Shown here: in pieces, positions 56,556 to 64,000 of the stretch | Position numbering within the stretch: position 1 is the first letter of the stretch | Layout: each line of letters begins with the position of its first letter | NCBI GenBank assembly: GCA_025210235.1 | Contig: JAOASG010000028.1 | Location: forward strand, 1-64,000 | DNA length: 64,000 nt | From: Vallitalea sp. | GTDB lineage: Bacteria > Bacillota > Clostridia > Lachnospirales > Vallitaleaceae | Direction: 5' to 3' | Notes under the pieces: model-generated | What the model was told of the DNA's origin: nothing | Database searches by the model: none | The model's input: only the letters and a program-made list of their open reading frames with translations | Translations under genes and position numbers: made by a program

Positions 56556-58287
56556 AATTGTTAAGAGACTGATTCATATGTCAGATAAGTATAAAGGGAG
56601 ACTAAGATGGGCAATATTTATTAGCTTTTTTGAAGGAATATTTAGTATTAGTCCACAGATTCTGGTAATGTTCACAGTATATAAAATAGTTACAGATACT
56701 GTATCAAATGATGATGTATGGTTAGTTGCTATATTACTTATTATAACCGTTATTTTAAGGGCAATTACAAGACGTATTGTAGATGGTTTACAAAGTGGAA
56801 CGGGATATAAAATTTTTGCAGATGAAAGGATGAGGATTGGTGAGCATTTAAAACGACTTCCAATGGGATATTTTTCGGAAGGAACTATTGGTGATGTTAC
56901 AGCGGTTGTTACGTCTGACATCATTTTTGCAGAACAGCATGGTATGTCTACTATGTCAAAAATCGTTAATGCATATATTAGTATGATTCTTGGTAGTATA
57001 ATGATGTTATTTTTTGATTGGAGAATAGCTATTATTGCTATATTAACTTTTATTATTGCTTCAAAATCTCTTAGTAAAATGAATAAAGTAGTTATAAAGT
57101 ATTCCAAGCTAAGACAAAATGGTATGGCAAAGCTAATAGGTTCAGTTATTGAATATGTTAAAGGTATGTCAGTGATTAAAGCTTTTCATTTGACAGACAA
57201 ACGTTCTCAACGCATGAAAAAAGAGTTTAATGACTTCAGAGATATTTGTATTGATTTTGAAGAAAATTTTTCTAAGACATATATAAATTTTCATAATTGG
57301 TTTGCGTTAGGTATTTCTTTAGTTATACTTACAGTATCATGGTTAGCTATTGAAAAGCAAATAGATATGACCTTTGCTTTAATGATTATTATTTATATTT
57401 TCCAATTTTTTATTCCGTTTCAAGCACTTGGAACTGTAGCTTCTTTAGTTCGTATTATGGAAGCAGCATTAAATCGTTATGATGATGTAATGAACATACC
57501 AATTATTGATGAAGATGGTAAAGATATTTTACTTGATAGTTTTGATATTGAGTTTAAAAATGTATCTTTTTCCTACGATGAAGAAAAAGTGCTTAAAAAT
57601 GTTAGTTTTAGAGTGCCAGAAAAGAGTATGACAGCTCTTGTTGGTAAGTCAGGATGTGGAAAAACTACAGTAACTAATCTAGTTGCTAGATTTTGGGATG
57701 CCCAAGAAGGAGAAGTACTTATTGGTGGGATTAATGTAAAGGATATGACTTGTGACAGTTTGTTAAAAAATATTAGTATGGTATTTCAAAACGTATATCT
57801 ATTTAATGATACTATTTTAAATAATATTAAGTTTGGTAAACCTGATGCAACAATGGAGGAAGTTACAGAAGCATGTAAGAAAGCTAGATGTTATGAGTTT
57901 ATTAAAGCTTTAGACAATGGATTTGAGACGATAGTAGATGAAGGTGGGACATCTTTATCTGGTGGAGAAAAACAACGTATTTCTATTGCGAGAGCAATCT
58001 TAAAAGATGCACCTATTGTTTTACTAGATGAAGCAACAGCTAGTGTAGATCCAGATAATGAAAAGTATATACAACAAGCTATAAATGAATTAGTGAAAGA
58101 AAAAACTTTAATTGTTATAGCCCATAAGCTTTCTACAGTTCGTAATGCACAGCAAATACTAGTTATGGATGAAGGTAAGATTATTCAGAAAGGAGTTCAC
58201 AAGAATCTCATAAAACAAGATGGAATGTATAATATTTTCTGGCAAAGACGTACAAAAGCAAGAAGCTGGAAAATACTAAAAGCATAA
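56548..58287 (+). CDS. ABC transporter, exporter-fold half-transporter (second of third pair)
   Basis: 579 residues. Six-helix domain and an ATPase: Walker A GKSGCGKTT (about residues 366-374), Q-loop MVFQNVYLF, signature LSGGEKQRI, Walker B IVLLDEATASVD. The H-loop is IAHK in place of the usual IAHR, the His itself being present. ATG with AGGAGG inside the end of the preceding gene. It forms a heterodimer with the upstream half-transporter. It ends before a long perfect hairpin. Confidence 0.88.
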   Translation: MLKIVKRLIHMSDKYKGRLRWAIFISFFEGIFSISPQILVMFTVYKIVTDTVSNDDVWLVAILLIITVILRAITRRIVDGLQSGTGYKIFADERMRIGEHLKRLPMGYFSEGTIGDVTAVVTSDIIFAEQHGMSTMSKIVNAYISMILGSIMMLFFDWRIAIIAILTFIIASKSLSKMNKVVIKYSKLRQNGMAKLIGSVIEYVKGMSVIKAFHLTDKRSQRMKKEFNDFRDICIDFEENFSKTYINFHNWFALGISLVILTVSWLAIEKQIDMTFALMIIIYIFQFFIPFQALGTVASLVRIMEAALNRYDDVMNIPIIDEDGKDILLDSFDIEFKNVSFSYDEEKVLKNVSFRVPEKSMTALVGKSGCGKTTVTNLVARFWDAQEGEVLIGGINVKDMTCDSLLKNISMVFQNVYLFNDTILNNIKFGKPDATMEEVTEACKKARCYEFIKALDNGFETIVDEGGTSLSGGEKQRISIARAILKDAPIVLLDEATASVDPDNEKYIQQAINELVKEKTLIVIAHKLSTVRNAQQILVMDEGKIIQKGVHKNLIKQDGMYNIFWQRRTKARSWKILKA

Positions 58288-58346
58288 ATTAGATAAAACA
58301 CAATTTTATTTTTATTGAATAATAATTATATAGTGTAATAAATAAT

Positions 58347-58385
58347 TAAGTCAATATATTTTAGTATATAAAATATATTGACTTA
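58347..58385 (+). terminator. Hairpin downstream of the third ABC pair
   Basis: Perfect 17-bp arms (58347-58363 and 58369-58385) around GTATA. AT-rich and without a clear T run, but well placed to end the operon. Nothing else was recognised from 58386 to 58541. Confidence 0.6.
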
Positions 58386-58541
58386 TAAAATGCAGTGTGA
58401 TATATTTTAGTTACTAAAACATTTTGATGAATATATATTATACAGAACAATTATAAGCTTAGGAACTAGGTAAAGAACATAAGAAAATCATAGGTTTCCA
58501 ATTGAAAATTTGAAAAATATAAAATAGGAAAGGAGAGTAAA

Positions 58542-59276
58542 ATGAGAGTAATTGAACTAAATCTAAAAGAGACAATATGTTACCTACTTCCCATTAAAGA
58601 TAAATATTTACTAATAGATACAGGATATGAAAAACATAGAGATTTGCTTCATCAAGAATTAAATAACAAGAATATTAAGATAAAAGATATTGAGTACCTT
58701 TTAATAACTCATCATCATGATGATCATGCAGGTTTACTTAATGAAATTAAATCCCATAATTCGTCGTGTAAAATTATAATGCATTTTAATACAAAACCTC
58801 TTCTTGAGAATGGTCAAAATAATATGACTCATGCTAAATATATTAATAAAAGAATAGCATTTTTTATGGGGATAATTAGAAAGTTGAATAAGAATTGGGA
58901 TTTTTCTTTTCCACCTTATATAGCTAAGGAAAATGATATAATAATTTCTAAGGATATAGCATTAAGTGAAATAGGTATAGATATTCCTGGTAAAATTATT
59001 TTTACACCTGGGCATACGGATGATTCTATTTCATTATTACTTAATGATGGAAATTGTTTTGTGGGTGACGCCGCTGCTAATATGCTTTCAAAATTTGGCA
59101 CAAAATATTGTGTTATTGTGATTGATGATTTAGACCAATATTATGAAAGTTGGGATAAAATAATTAAAGGAAATGCAAAAACGATATATCCTGCACATGG
59201 CAAACCCTTTGATGTTGAGCAATTAAAAAGTAATATCTATAAAAATAAAAAACAAAAAATGAAAAAAATAAAATAA
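58542..59276 (+). CDS. MBL-fold metallo-hydrolase
   Basis: 244 residues. The metal motif is THHHDDHAG (about residues 63-71, H-x-H-x-D-H), followed by FTPGHTDDS (about 157-165), FVGDAA (about 177-182) and PAHG (about 224-227), the standard metallo-beta-lactamase-fold ligands for two zinc or iron ions. No beta-lactamase-specific features. The substrate is unknown; hydrolases of this size act on thioesters, lactones or RNA/phosphodiesters. Ribosome binding site AAGGAGAG. It is followed by a good terminator, so it is a single-gene unit. Confidence 0.88.
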   Translation: MRVIELNLKETICYLLPIKDKYLLIDTGYEKHRDLLHQELNNKNIKIKDIEYLLITHHHDDHAGLLNEIKSHNSSCKIIMHFNTKPLLENGQNNMTHAKYINKRIAFFMGIIRKLNKNWDFSFPPYIAKENDIIISKDIALSEIGIDIPGKIIFTPGHTDDSISLLLNDGNCFVGDAAANMLSKFGTKYCVIVIDDLDQYYESWDKIIKGNAKTIYPAHGKPFDVEQLKSNIYKNKKQKMKKIK

Positions 59277-59305
59277 ATATTTAATGATTAATATTATTAA
59301 TCTAA

Positions 59306-59339
59306 TTAAGGGAAGAACGTTAAAATGTTCTTCCCTTAA
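59306..59339 (+). terminator. Terminator of the MBL hydrolase gene
   Basis: TTAAGGGAAGAAC (59306-59318) pairs perfectly with GTTCTTCCCTTAA (59327-59339) around an eight-base loop. Confidence 0.88.
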
Positions 59340-59536
59340 AATTTATATAAAGATAAATTTTATTAATACTATTGATTAAGAAACAGTGTATTTTAAGATA
59401 TTGGATAGTATTTTGTGGAAAGTTGAATAATGATACTTACAATAATTTACAAAATATGATAAAATAATATATAAGTTATGTATATATAAAATGAAATTTT
59501 AAGTAATAGTTAATTATTTTATAGAGGTGATGATAT

Positions 59537-60283
59537 ATGTTCCTAAAAATCTCAAAAAAATATTCTATGTGGGTATGGGTTTTTTTAATTTGGTTTTTTA
59601 GTGTAATTATTTCAGCATTATTAACTATAATTATTATAAAATTATCTTCAAATAAAGATTATTTATTAGGTGTTATAATTGCTTGTATCGTAGCAACTGT
59701 TGCTTCTTTGGCAACAGCTATACCTTCTTTATTAAGGAATAAAAAAATAATTAGAATGAAAGATAAGATAATAGAATTATCAAGAAAAGATGGTTTGACA
59801 AAGTTATATAATAGAACTTATTTTATGGAATTATATACTGAATTAATAGAGAAGACTTTACGAAATAATACTAGTATTACTGTTATAATATTTGACCTAG
59901 ATCATTTTAAAAATATAAATGATACCTATGGACATATTGCAGGAGATGAAGTATTGGAAAATGTTGGATATATTGTTAAGGAAATTTTACCAACAGAGCT
60001 AAGTGGGCGATTTGGTGGAGAAGAATTTATTGTAGTTTTAAATAAAATAAACAAAAAAGATTCCCAAATTATAGCTAAGAGAATAAGAGAAAAACTAGAT
60101 AATAATATAAGTTATAATGGAAAAGAAATTCAATTTTCGGTTAGTGTTGGAGCTGCCTATTGTAATAATAATTATTTAGATGCAGATACTTTAATTAAGA
60201 TTGCAGATGATAATTTATATAAGGCAAAAAAACTAGGTAGAAATAATGTTAGTTTCCAAGATGTTGCAAATAATATAAATTAG
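59537..60283 (+). CDS. Membrane-anchored diguanylate cyclase (GGDEF)
   Basis: 248 residues. Two N-terminal transmembrane helices (about residues 12-35 and 43-66) with almost no external loop precede a GGDEF domain (about residues 80-245): DGLTKLYNR (about 91-99), FDLDHFKNINDTYGH (about 115-129) and the active site GGEEF (160-164). The usual I-site RxxD five residues before GGEEF is absent (LPTE there), so product inhibition is not expected. No sensor domain is evident. It makes cyclic di-GMP, which in clostridia controls motility and adhesion. Ribosome binding site GAGGTGATG. It lies 31 bp before arsC. Confidence 0.92.
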   Translation: MFLKISKKYSMWVWVFLIWFFSVIISALLTIIIIKLSSNKDYLLGVIIACIVATVASLATAIPSLLRNKKIIRMKDKIIELSRKDGLTKLYNRTYFMELYTELIEKTLRNNTSITVIIFDLDHFKNINDTYGHIAGDEVLENVGYIVKEILPTELSGRFGGEEFIVVLNKINKKDSQIIAKRIREKLDNNISYNGKEIQFSVSVGAAYCNNNYLDADTLIKIADDNLYKAKKLGRNNVSFQDVANNIN

Positions 60284-60314
60284 ACTTTTAAAATAAAAAG
60301 ATGGAGGTATTACA

Positions 60315-60725
60315 ATGAAATATAAAATTGCATTTGTATGTGTCCATAATTCTTGTAGGAGTCAAATGGCAGAAGGATGGGCAAAAAAATTAGGTAGTGA
60401 TATTTTTGATGTTTACTCAGCAGGTACAGAAAATTATCCAGAAGTAAAGCCATTGGCAGTACAAGTAATGGAAGAGTCTAAAGTTGATATGAGTAGTCAT
60501 AAACCAAAACTACTTTCTGATATCCCACAAGAAATAGATATTTTAATAAAAATGGGTTGTAATGTTGTATGTCCATATGTTCCAAATAAATATATGGAAG
60601 ACTGGGGACTTGATGATCCGTCGGGTGGTTCAATCAATGATTTTAGAAAAACAAGAGATTTAATCAAAATAAAAGTGGAAGAATTAATAAAAGATGTAAA
60701 AAATGGAACAATATCTCTAAGTTAG
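60315..60725 (+). CDS. arsC: Arsenate reductase, LMW-phosphatase type
   Basis: 136 residues. The N-terminus carries the P-loop C-x5-R as CVHNSCR (Cys9 to Arg15). Two further cysteines lie at residues 82 and 86 (MGCNVVCP), a C-x3-C spacing common in clostridial and archaeal members in place of the C-x6-C of the staphylococcal enzyme. DWGLDDPSGG near residue 93 is a family block. It reduces arsenate to arsenite with thioredoxin-type electrons; a tyrosine-phosphatase role is an alternative. No arsB, acr3 or arsR is adjacent. Ribosome binding site ATGGAGG. Confidence 0.87.
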   Translation: MKYKIAFVCVHNSCRSQMAEGWAKKLGSDIFDVYSAGTENYPEVKPLAVQVMEESKVDMSSHKPKLLSDIPQEIDILIKMGCNVVCPYVPNKYMEDWGLDDPSGGSINDFRKTRDLIKIKVEELIKDVKNGTISLS

Positions 60726-60822
60726 ATTATAGTTTTTTAAGTTTGTATTAATAAAGGATTTATTGAATATAATAAATAAAACAATACTATTAAGGATAAA
60801 ATTTAGAAGGAGGTAATAAAAA

Positions 60823-61209
60823 ATGGCTAAAAAATTAGAAATCTATAAGTGTAACATATGTGGCAATATTGTTGAGGTATTACATGGTAAAGGAGGAACG
60901 CTTGTCTGTTGTGGGAAAAATATGGAGTTATTAGAAGAACAAATGGCGGATACTTCAAAAGAAAAACATGTTCCATATGTAGAAGAAGTAGAAGATGGAT
61001 ACAAAGTAAGAATAGGTGAAAAGCAGAATCATCCAATGCTAGATAAACATTTTATTCAGTGGATTGAACTAATAATAGATGATAGAGTTTACAGAAAAGA
61101 ATTAAAGCCCGATGAAGAACCAGAAGTTATTTTTAAAGTTGAGAAATCAGATAATGTTATAGCAAGAGAATATTGTAATATACATGGGTTGTGGACAACT
61201 AATTTATAA
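60823..61209 (+). CDS. dfx: Desulfoferrodoxin (superoxide reductase)
   Basis: 128 residues, the two-domain (2Fe) class. Centre I ligands are in the N-terminal desulforedoxin-like domain (CNICG at residues 10-14, CCGK at about 29-32). Centre II is in the C-terminal neelaredoxin domain: KHVPYVE (about 49-55), [15 protein letters not shown] (about 69-83) and CNIHGLW (about 119-125), giving the four His and one Cys. It reduces superoxide to hydrogen peroxide in the anaerobe cytoplasm. Perfect AAGGAGGT ribosome binding site. It follows arsC by 97 bp. Confidence 0.95.
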   Translation: MAKKLEIYKCNICGNIVEVLHGKGGTLVCCGKNMELLEEQMADTSKEKHVPYVEEVEDGYKVRIGEKQNHPMLDKHFIQWIELIIDDRVYRKELKPDEEPEVIFKVEKSDNVIAREYCNIHGLWTTNL

Positions 61210-61287
61210 AATAATATGCATACTATTAAAAAAACTGTCTATTCTATTGAACTTTTTAGAAAGTACCAACTTGAATAAATTTGAAAT

Positions 61288-61330
61288 AAAAAAGAAGTCC
61301 TTAATTTTAATTTTTAAAGGCTTCTTTTTA
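61288..61330. terminator. Terminator between dfx and map
   Basis: AAAAAGAAGTCCTT and AAGGCTTCTTTTT arms (61289-61302 and 61317-61329) around a T/A-rich loop, between convergent genes, with T runs on both strands. Confidence 0.8.
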
Positions 61331-61334
61331 TTAT

Positions 61335-62204
61335 TTATTTTGATATGATTTCTATACCAGTTTCTGTAACTAGTAGAGTATGTTCCCATTGTGCAGAAAG
61401 TGAACCATCGGTTGTAAATACTGTCCAGCCGTCGTCTTTATCAATATATATTTCACGACTTCCAGAATTTATCATAGGTTCAATAGTAAATACTATTCCT
61501 GGCACCAAAATCATGCCAGATCCTTTTCTACCAAAATGAGGAACAAAAGGATCTTCATGGATTTTTAAGCCAACTCCATGTCCTCCAAACTCTCTAACTA
61601 CTGAGAAACCATTATTTTCTGCATGTTCTTGAACTGCGGCACCTATATCACCTAAAAAACTATTCCAAGGTTTAACTGCCTCTATTCCCTTATATAAACA
61701 TTCTTTAGTCACATCAATAAGTTTTTTTGCTTTTTCACTAACATTACCAATCTCAAACATTCTTGAAGAATCTGAATAGTATCCATGTAAATTAGTAGTT
61801 GCATCTACATTTACAATATCTCCATTTTTAAGGATTACATTTTTACTAGGTATACCGTGACATACTACATTATTAACTGATGTACAAAGACTTTTTGGAA
61901 AACCATTATAATTAAGATCAGCGGGTATTCCTCCATGAGATATTGTATAATCATGTGCTAACGAGTTTATTTCATCTGTACTCATACCTTCTCTAATATG
62001 TTCACTAATTAAATCTAAAAGACCTTTATTAATAACTGCACTTTTTTTAATTCCTTCAATTTGTTTATTAGTCTTTATCATGCTCCTTGTAGGGACTACA
62101 CATCCTTGGTGTTTTAACTTTTTTAATTTCTCATCAAATTCCAGATGACATTGTTTATATTTTAAACCACTACCACACCAGCATTTATCATTTCTATTTA
62201 ACAT
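61335..62204 (-). CDS. map: Methionine aminopeptidase type I with SEC-C zinc motif
   Basis: 289 residues. The N-terminal 20 residues hold a SEC-C metal motif (CWCGSGLKYKQCH, residues 8-20), followed by the type I Map catalytic domain: VNVDATTNLHGYYSD (first Asp pair), FGGHGVGLKIHEDP (His) and VFTIEPMI with the later WEHTLLV (Glu). All five metal ligands are present. It removes the initiator Met from new proteins. The SEC-C extension probably aids ribosome or nascent chain binding, as proposed for long Map forms. It is not linked to ribosomal genes here, so it is likely an extra paralogue. Ribosome binding site AAAGGAG. Confidence 0.93.
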   Translation of the reverse strand: MLNRNDKCWCGSGLKYKQCHLEFDEKLKKLKHQGCVVPTRSMIKTNKQIEGIKKSAVINKGLLDLISEHIREGMSTDEINSLAHDYTISHGGIPADLNYNGFPKSLCTSVNNVVCHGIPSKNVILKNGDIVNVDATTNLHGYYSDSSRMFEIGNVSEKAKKLIDVTKECLYKGIEAVKPWNSFLGDIGAAVQEHAENNGFSVVREFGGHGVGLKIHEDPFVPHFGRKGSGMILVPGIVFTIEPMINSGSREIYIDKDDGWTVFTTDGSLSAQWEHTLLVTETGIEIISK

Positions 62205-62404
62205 ATACTATTTGCTCCTTTAATTATATTTACTATTTTTTTCTTTTATTAATTTTTACCGTTGCTTTTGAAATACTGAGTCATATATTATACATATTCT
62301 AATAACTAAAAATATTATACAGAAATTAACATAAACAATCAAGTAATACACATAAAATAAAGCGTTATATTAGTATATTTTAATATAAGAATATAATATA
62401 TTGA

Positions 62405-62443
62405 ACAAAATAATAACAAAAATATAATTTGTTATTATTTTGT
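62405..62443. other. Perfect inverted repeat between divergent genes
   Basis: 16-bp arms at 62405-62420 and 62428-62443 (ACAAAATAATAAC core) around seven bases. It lies between the starts of map (-) and the chemoreceptor (+), where a terminator is not expected, so it may be an operator or a leader structure. The rest of 62205-62575 is AT-rich and carries only a possible -10 (TATAAT, about 62455) and part of a palindromic repeat. Confidence 0.4.
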
Positions 62444-62518
62444 TGTTTTGTATGATATAATTGATATAAAGATATTATGAAAAAAGGTAATGAAAAATAA
62501 TAGAAGGGGGCTTATTAT

Positions 62519-62556
62519 TACTTAAGAAATACTAAATTTAGGGCAATTGCAAACTA
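62519..62556. repeat. Partial copy (R5) of the palindromic repeat
   Basis: TACTTAAGAAATACTAAATT and GGCAATTGCAAACTA correspond to one outer end of R1 (GGCAATTGCGAAACTA). It lies just before the ribosome binding site of the second chemoreceptor. Confidence 0.45.
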
Positions 62557-62575
62557 ATAAAGAGGAGGCAGGAAT

Positions 62576-64000
62576 TTGAAACTTAAAAACAGACTAATAT
62601 GGTTAAACTTAGGAATTATAGGTATTATATCAACATTAATTATGGGTTATATGATATTTAATATTTTTATTAATGAAAAACAAAATAATATTGAAAAGAT
62701 AGAACTAAACACAGATTATATTTCAAGTAAAATAGAAGGAGTTATTAATAATGACTTATACGAAGTTAGAACAATTGTAAATTCAATATTGAATATGAAA
62801 AAAAATAATCAAATTGATAAAAATGCTGTTAATGAATTAATAAAAAGTGAGTTAGAAAAAGATGATAATTATATAAATGTATGGGTTGAATGGGAAGCTA
62901 CAGAATTTGATAATAAAGCTGATTACTATGCTATTACTAAAAAAACAAAAAGCACTTTTATTAGTAATCCAGTAAAATATGAGATAAATGGTAAAGAAGT
63001 TACAACTATAAAATTATGTGAACCAATTATTAGTGAGGGAAAATTTTATGGAGTAGTTGGGCTGGATATATCATTAAATAAAATTAAATTTATTAATTCA
63101 AACGTAGAAATATTTAATAATGGAGTAGGAAGATTAATTAATGAGAACGGAATAGTATTAGTTCATCAAGAAAACGAAAAAGTTAATCACTTAGGTGAAA
63201 AATTTGAAGAGAATTTAGGGGAAGAATATTTAGATAAAATTAAAAAGGGGCAAAAATTTAGAATAAAATCTAAATATAAAGGAAGAGGAGTTTATCAATT
63301 TTATTCTCCAATTAATATTAAAGATAGTAATATAAGGTGGTCATATAATATTCTAGTACATACGAAAGGACTCATGTTAAAGACGACTAATATTATTCAG
63401 AACATGATTATACAAATTATTATTAGTATGTTAATTATGGGATTTGTTTTTTATTATAATTGTACATATGTAATAAAATCGGTAGTTTTACTTTCAGATA
63501 ATATTATTCAATTATCAAAATATAATTTTACATATGATGATAAAAATGATCTTACTAAGTATTTAAATAAGAATGATGAAATTGGTAAGATGGCAAAAGC
63601 ATTATTTACAATGAAAGATAATTTTATTTTATTAACTAAAAACGTACAAACTGTTGAGAAGGAAATTTCATACCATTCAGAAGAACTAGAAAATATATCC
63701 AAGCAGGTTTCTAATGGATCTAATGAAGTAGCTAAAACAGTTGAAGAATTAGCGAATGGAGCGATGCAACAAGCTGAAGATACTGAACTTGGAGCTAGTA
63801 AGATTAAAGAACTAGGAGATTTAATTATTCAAAATAAAACATATATGGAAAAAGTAAATACCACTACATATAATGTTACTCAACTTATTAATGAAGGTAT
63901 ACAAATTACAAATGATTTAACAGATAAAACAAATAAAAGAGAACAATCAGAAAATGAAATATTTAGTCTTATCAAAGAAACAAATAGAAGTTCTTCAAAG
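62576..64000 (+). CDS. Methyl-accepting chemotaxis protein, partial (runs off the window)
   Basis: 475 codons to the window end. TTG start after GAGGAGG. The N-terminus (KLKNRLIWLNLGIIGIISTL) and most of the Cache domain are closely similar to the chemoreceptor at 33014 ([20 protein letters not shown]), so the two are paralogues. The second transmembrane helix (about residues 272-292), HAMP and the start of the methylation helix are visible; the hairpin tip lies beyond the window. A segment of 37 residues in the Cache domain, between EFDNK and DYYAITKKTKS, is missing relative to the paralogue. No stop or frameshift within the visible part. Confidence 0.9.
   Translation, partial: MKLKNRLIWLNLGIIGIISTLIMGYMIFNIFINEKQNNIEKIELNTDYISSKIEGVINNDLYEVRTIVNSILNMKKNNQIDKNAVNELIKSELEKDDNYINVWVEWEATEFDNKADYYAITKKTKSTFISNPVKYEINGKEVTTIKLCEPIISEGKFYGVVGLDISLNKIKFINSNVEIFNNGVGRLINENGIVLVHQENEKVNHLGEKFEENLGEEYLDKIKKGQKFRIKSKYKGRGVYQFYSPINIKDSNIRWSYNILVHTKGLMLKTTNIIQNMIIQIIISMLIMGFVFYYNCTYVIKSVVLLSDNIIQLSKYNFTYDDKNDLTKYLNKNDEIGKMAKALFTMKDNFILLTKNVQTVEKEISYHSEELENISKQVSNGSNEVAKTVEELANGAMQQAEDTELGASKIKELGDLIIQNKTYMEKVNTTTYNVTQLINEGIQITNDLTDKTNKREQSENEIFSLIKETNRSSSK

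Overview
The window is strongly AT-rich and looks like the chromosome of an anaerobic, spore-forming Clostridia-type Firmicute. The evidence is a SpoIIP amidase (sporulation), a hydroxylamine reductase/hybrid-cluster protein and a desulfoferrodoxin (anaerobe stress enzymes), AAGGAGG-type ribosome binding sites, and many small regulators next to the genes they probably control. No tRNA, rRNA, CRISPR array, prophage or classical defence island was seen. Genus and species cannot be read from the sequence.

Layout. 1-139: 3' end of a group II intron. 0.3-17.2 kb: a mosaic of small regulatory units. These are a GNAT/YoaP protein, hcp, a sigma/anti-sigma pair, a cyclase, TetR + CPBP protease, an XRE-TPR regulator, PadR + DUF2812, spoIIP, a beta-helix-like secreted protein, a cysteine-synthase-like gene divergent from an XRE-cupin regulator, a broken membrane protein with its XRE partner, and a broken thioredoxin-domain (DUF255) gene. 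17.2-21.4 kb: AraC regulator divergent from a sulfatase, a radical SAM protein, and a glycoside hydrolase family 31 relic. 21.6-31.8 kb: a Fur-box-preceded Nik/Opp-type ABC importer, then a MATE transporter and two exporter-fold ABC half-transporters on the minus strand behind a second Fur-like box, with an AraC regulator opposite. 33.0-35.1 kb: a chemoreceptor. 35.3-42.6 kb: galactoside utilisation genes (beta-galactosidase, TetR, GPH symporter, alpha-galactosidase). 42.8-49.9 kb: a six-gene operon joining an ECF importer (S, T and fused A1A2), an AraC regulator and two exporter-fold ABC half-transporters. 50-53.3 kb: SDR oxidoreductase and an MFS/ArsR-type pair. 54.8-58.3 kb: a third exporter-fold ABC pair behind a third Fur box. 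58.5-62.2 kb: MBL hydrolase, diguanylate cyclase, arsenate reductase, desulfoferrodoxin, methionine aminopeptidase. 62.6 kb to the end: a second chemoreceptor, paralogous to the first and cut by the window edge.

The main theme is metal/chelate traffic. Three Fur-box-like operators (21577-21595, 31769-31787, 54701-54719) sit at the promoters of three transport operons. Three heterodimeric exporter-fold ABC pairs, two of them with AraC regulators, resemble the YbtA/YbtPQ and IrtAB type of siderophore-import locus more than drug exporters. No siderophore biosynthesis genes are present, so uptake of foreign chelates, opine metallophores or haem-like compounds is the most natural hypothesis. The ECF + AraC + ABC operon is the best candidate for an uncharacterised system.

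The window also shows much gene decay: a DUF3052-like relic, a transposase tail, a GH31 gene with a large internal deletion, a homopolymer frameshift, and a DUF255 gene interrupted by 17 bp exactly at its CxxC motif. A family of roughly 80-120 bp imperfect palindromes recurs in the 5' leaders of several genes. All functional assignments rest on motif recognition by eye; no database search was run.
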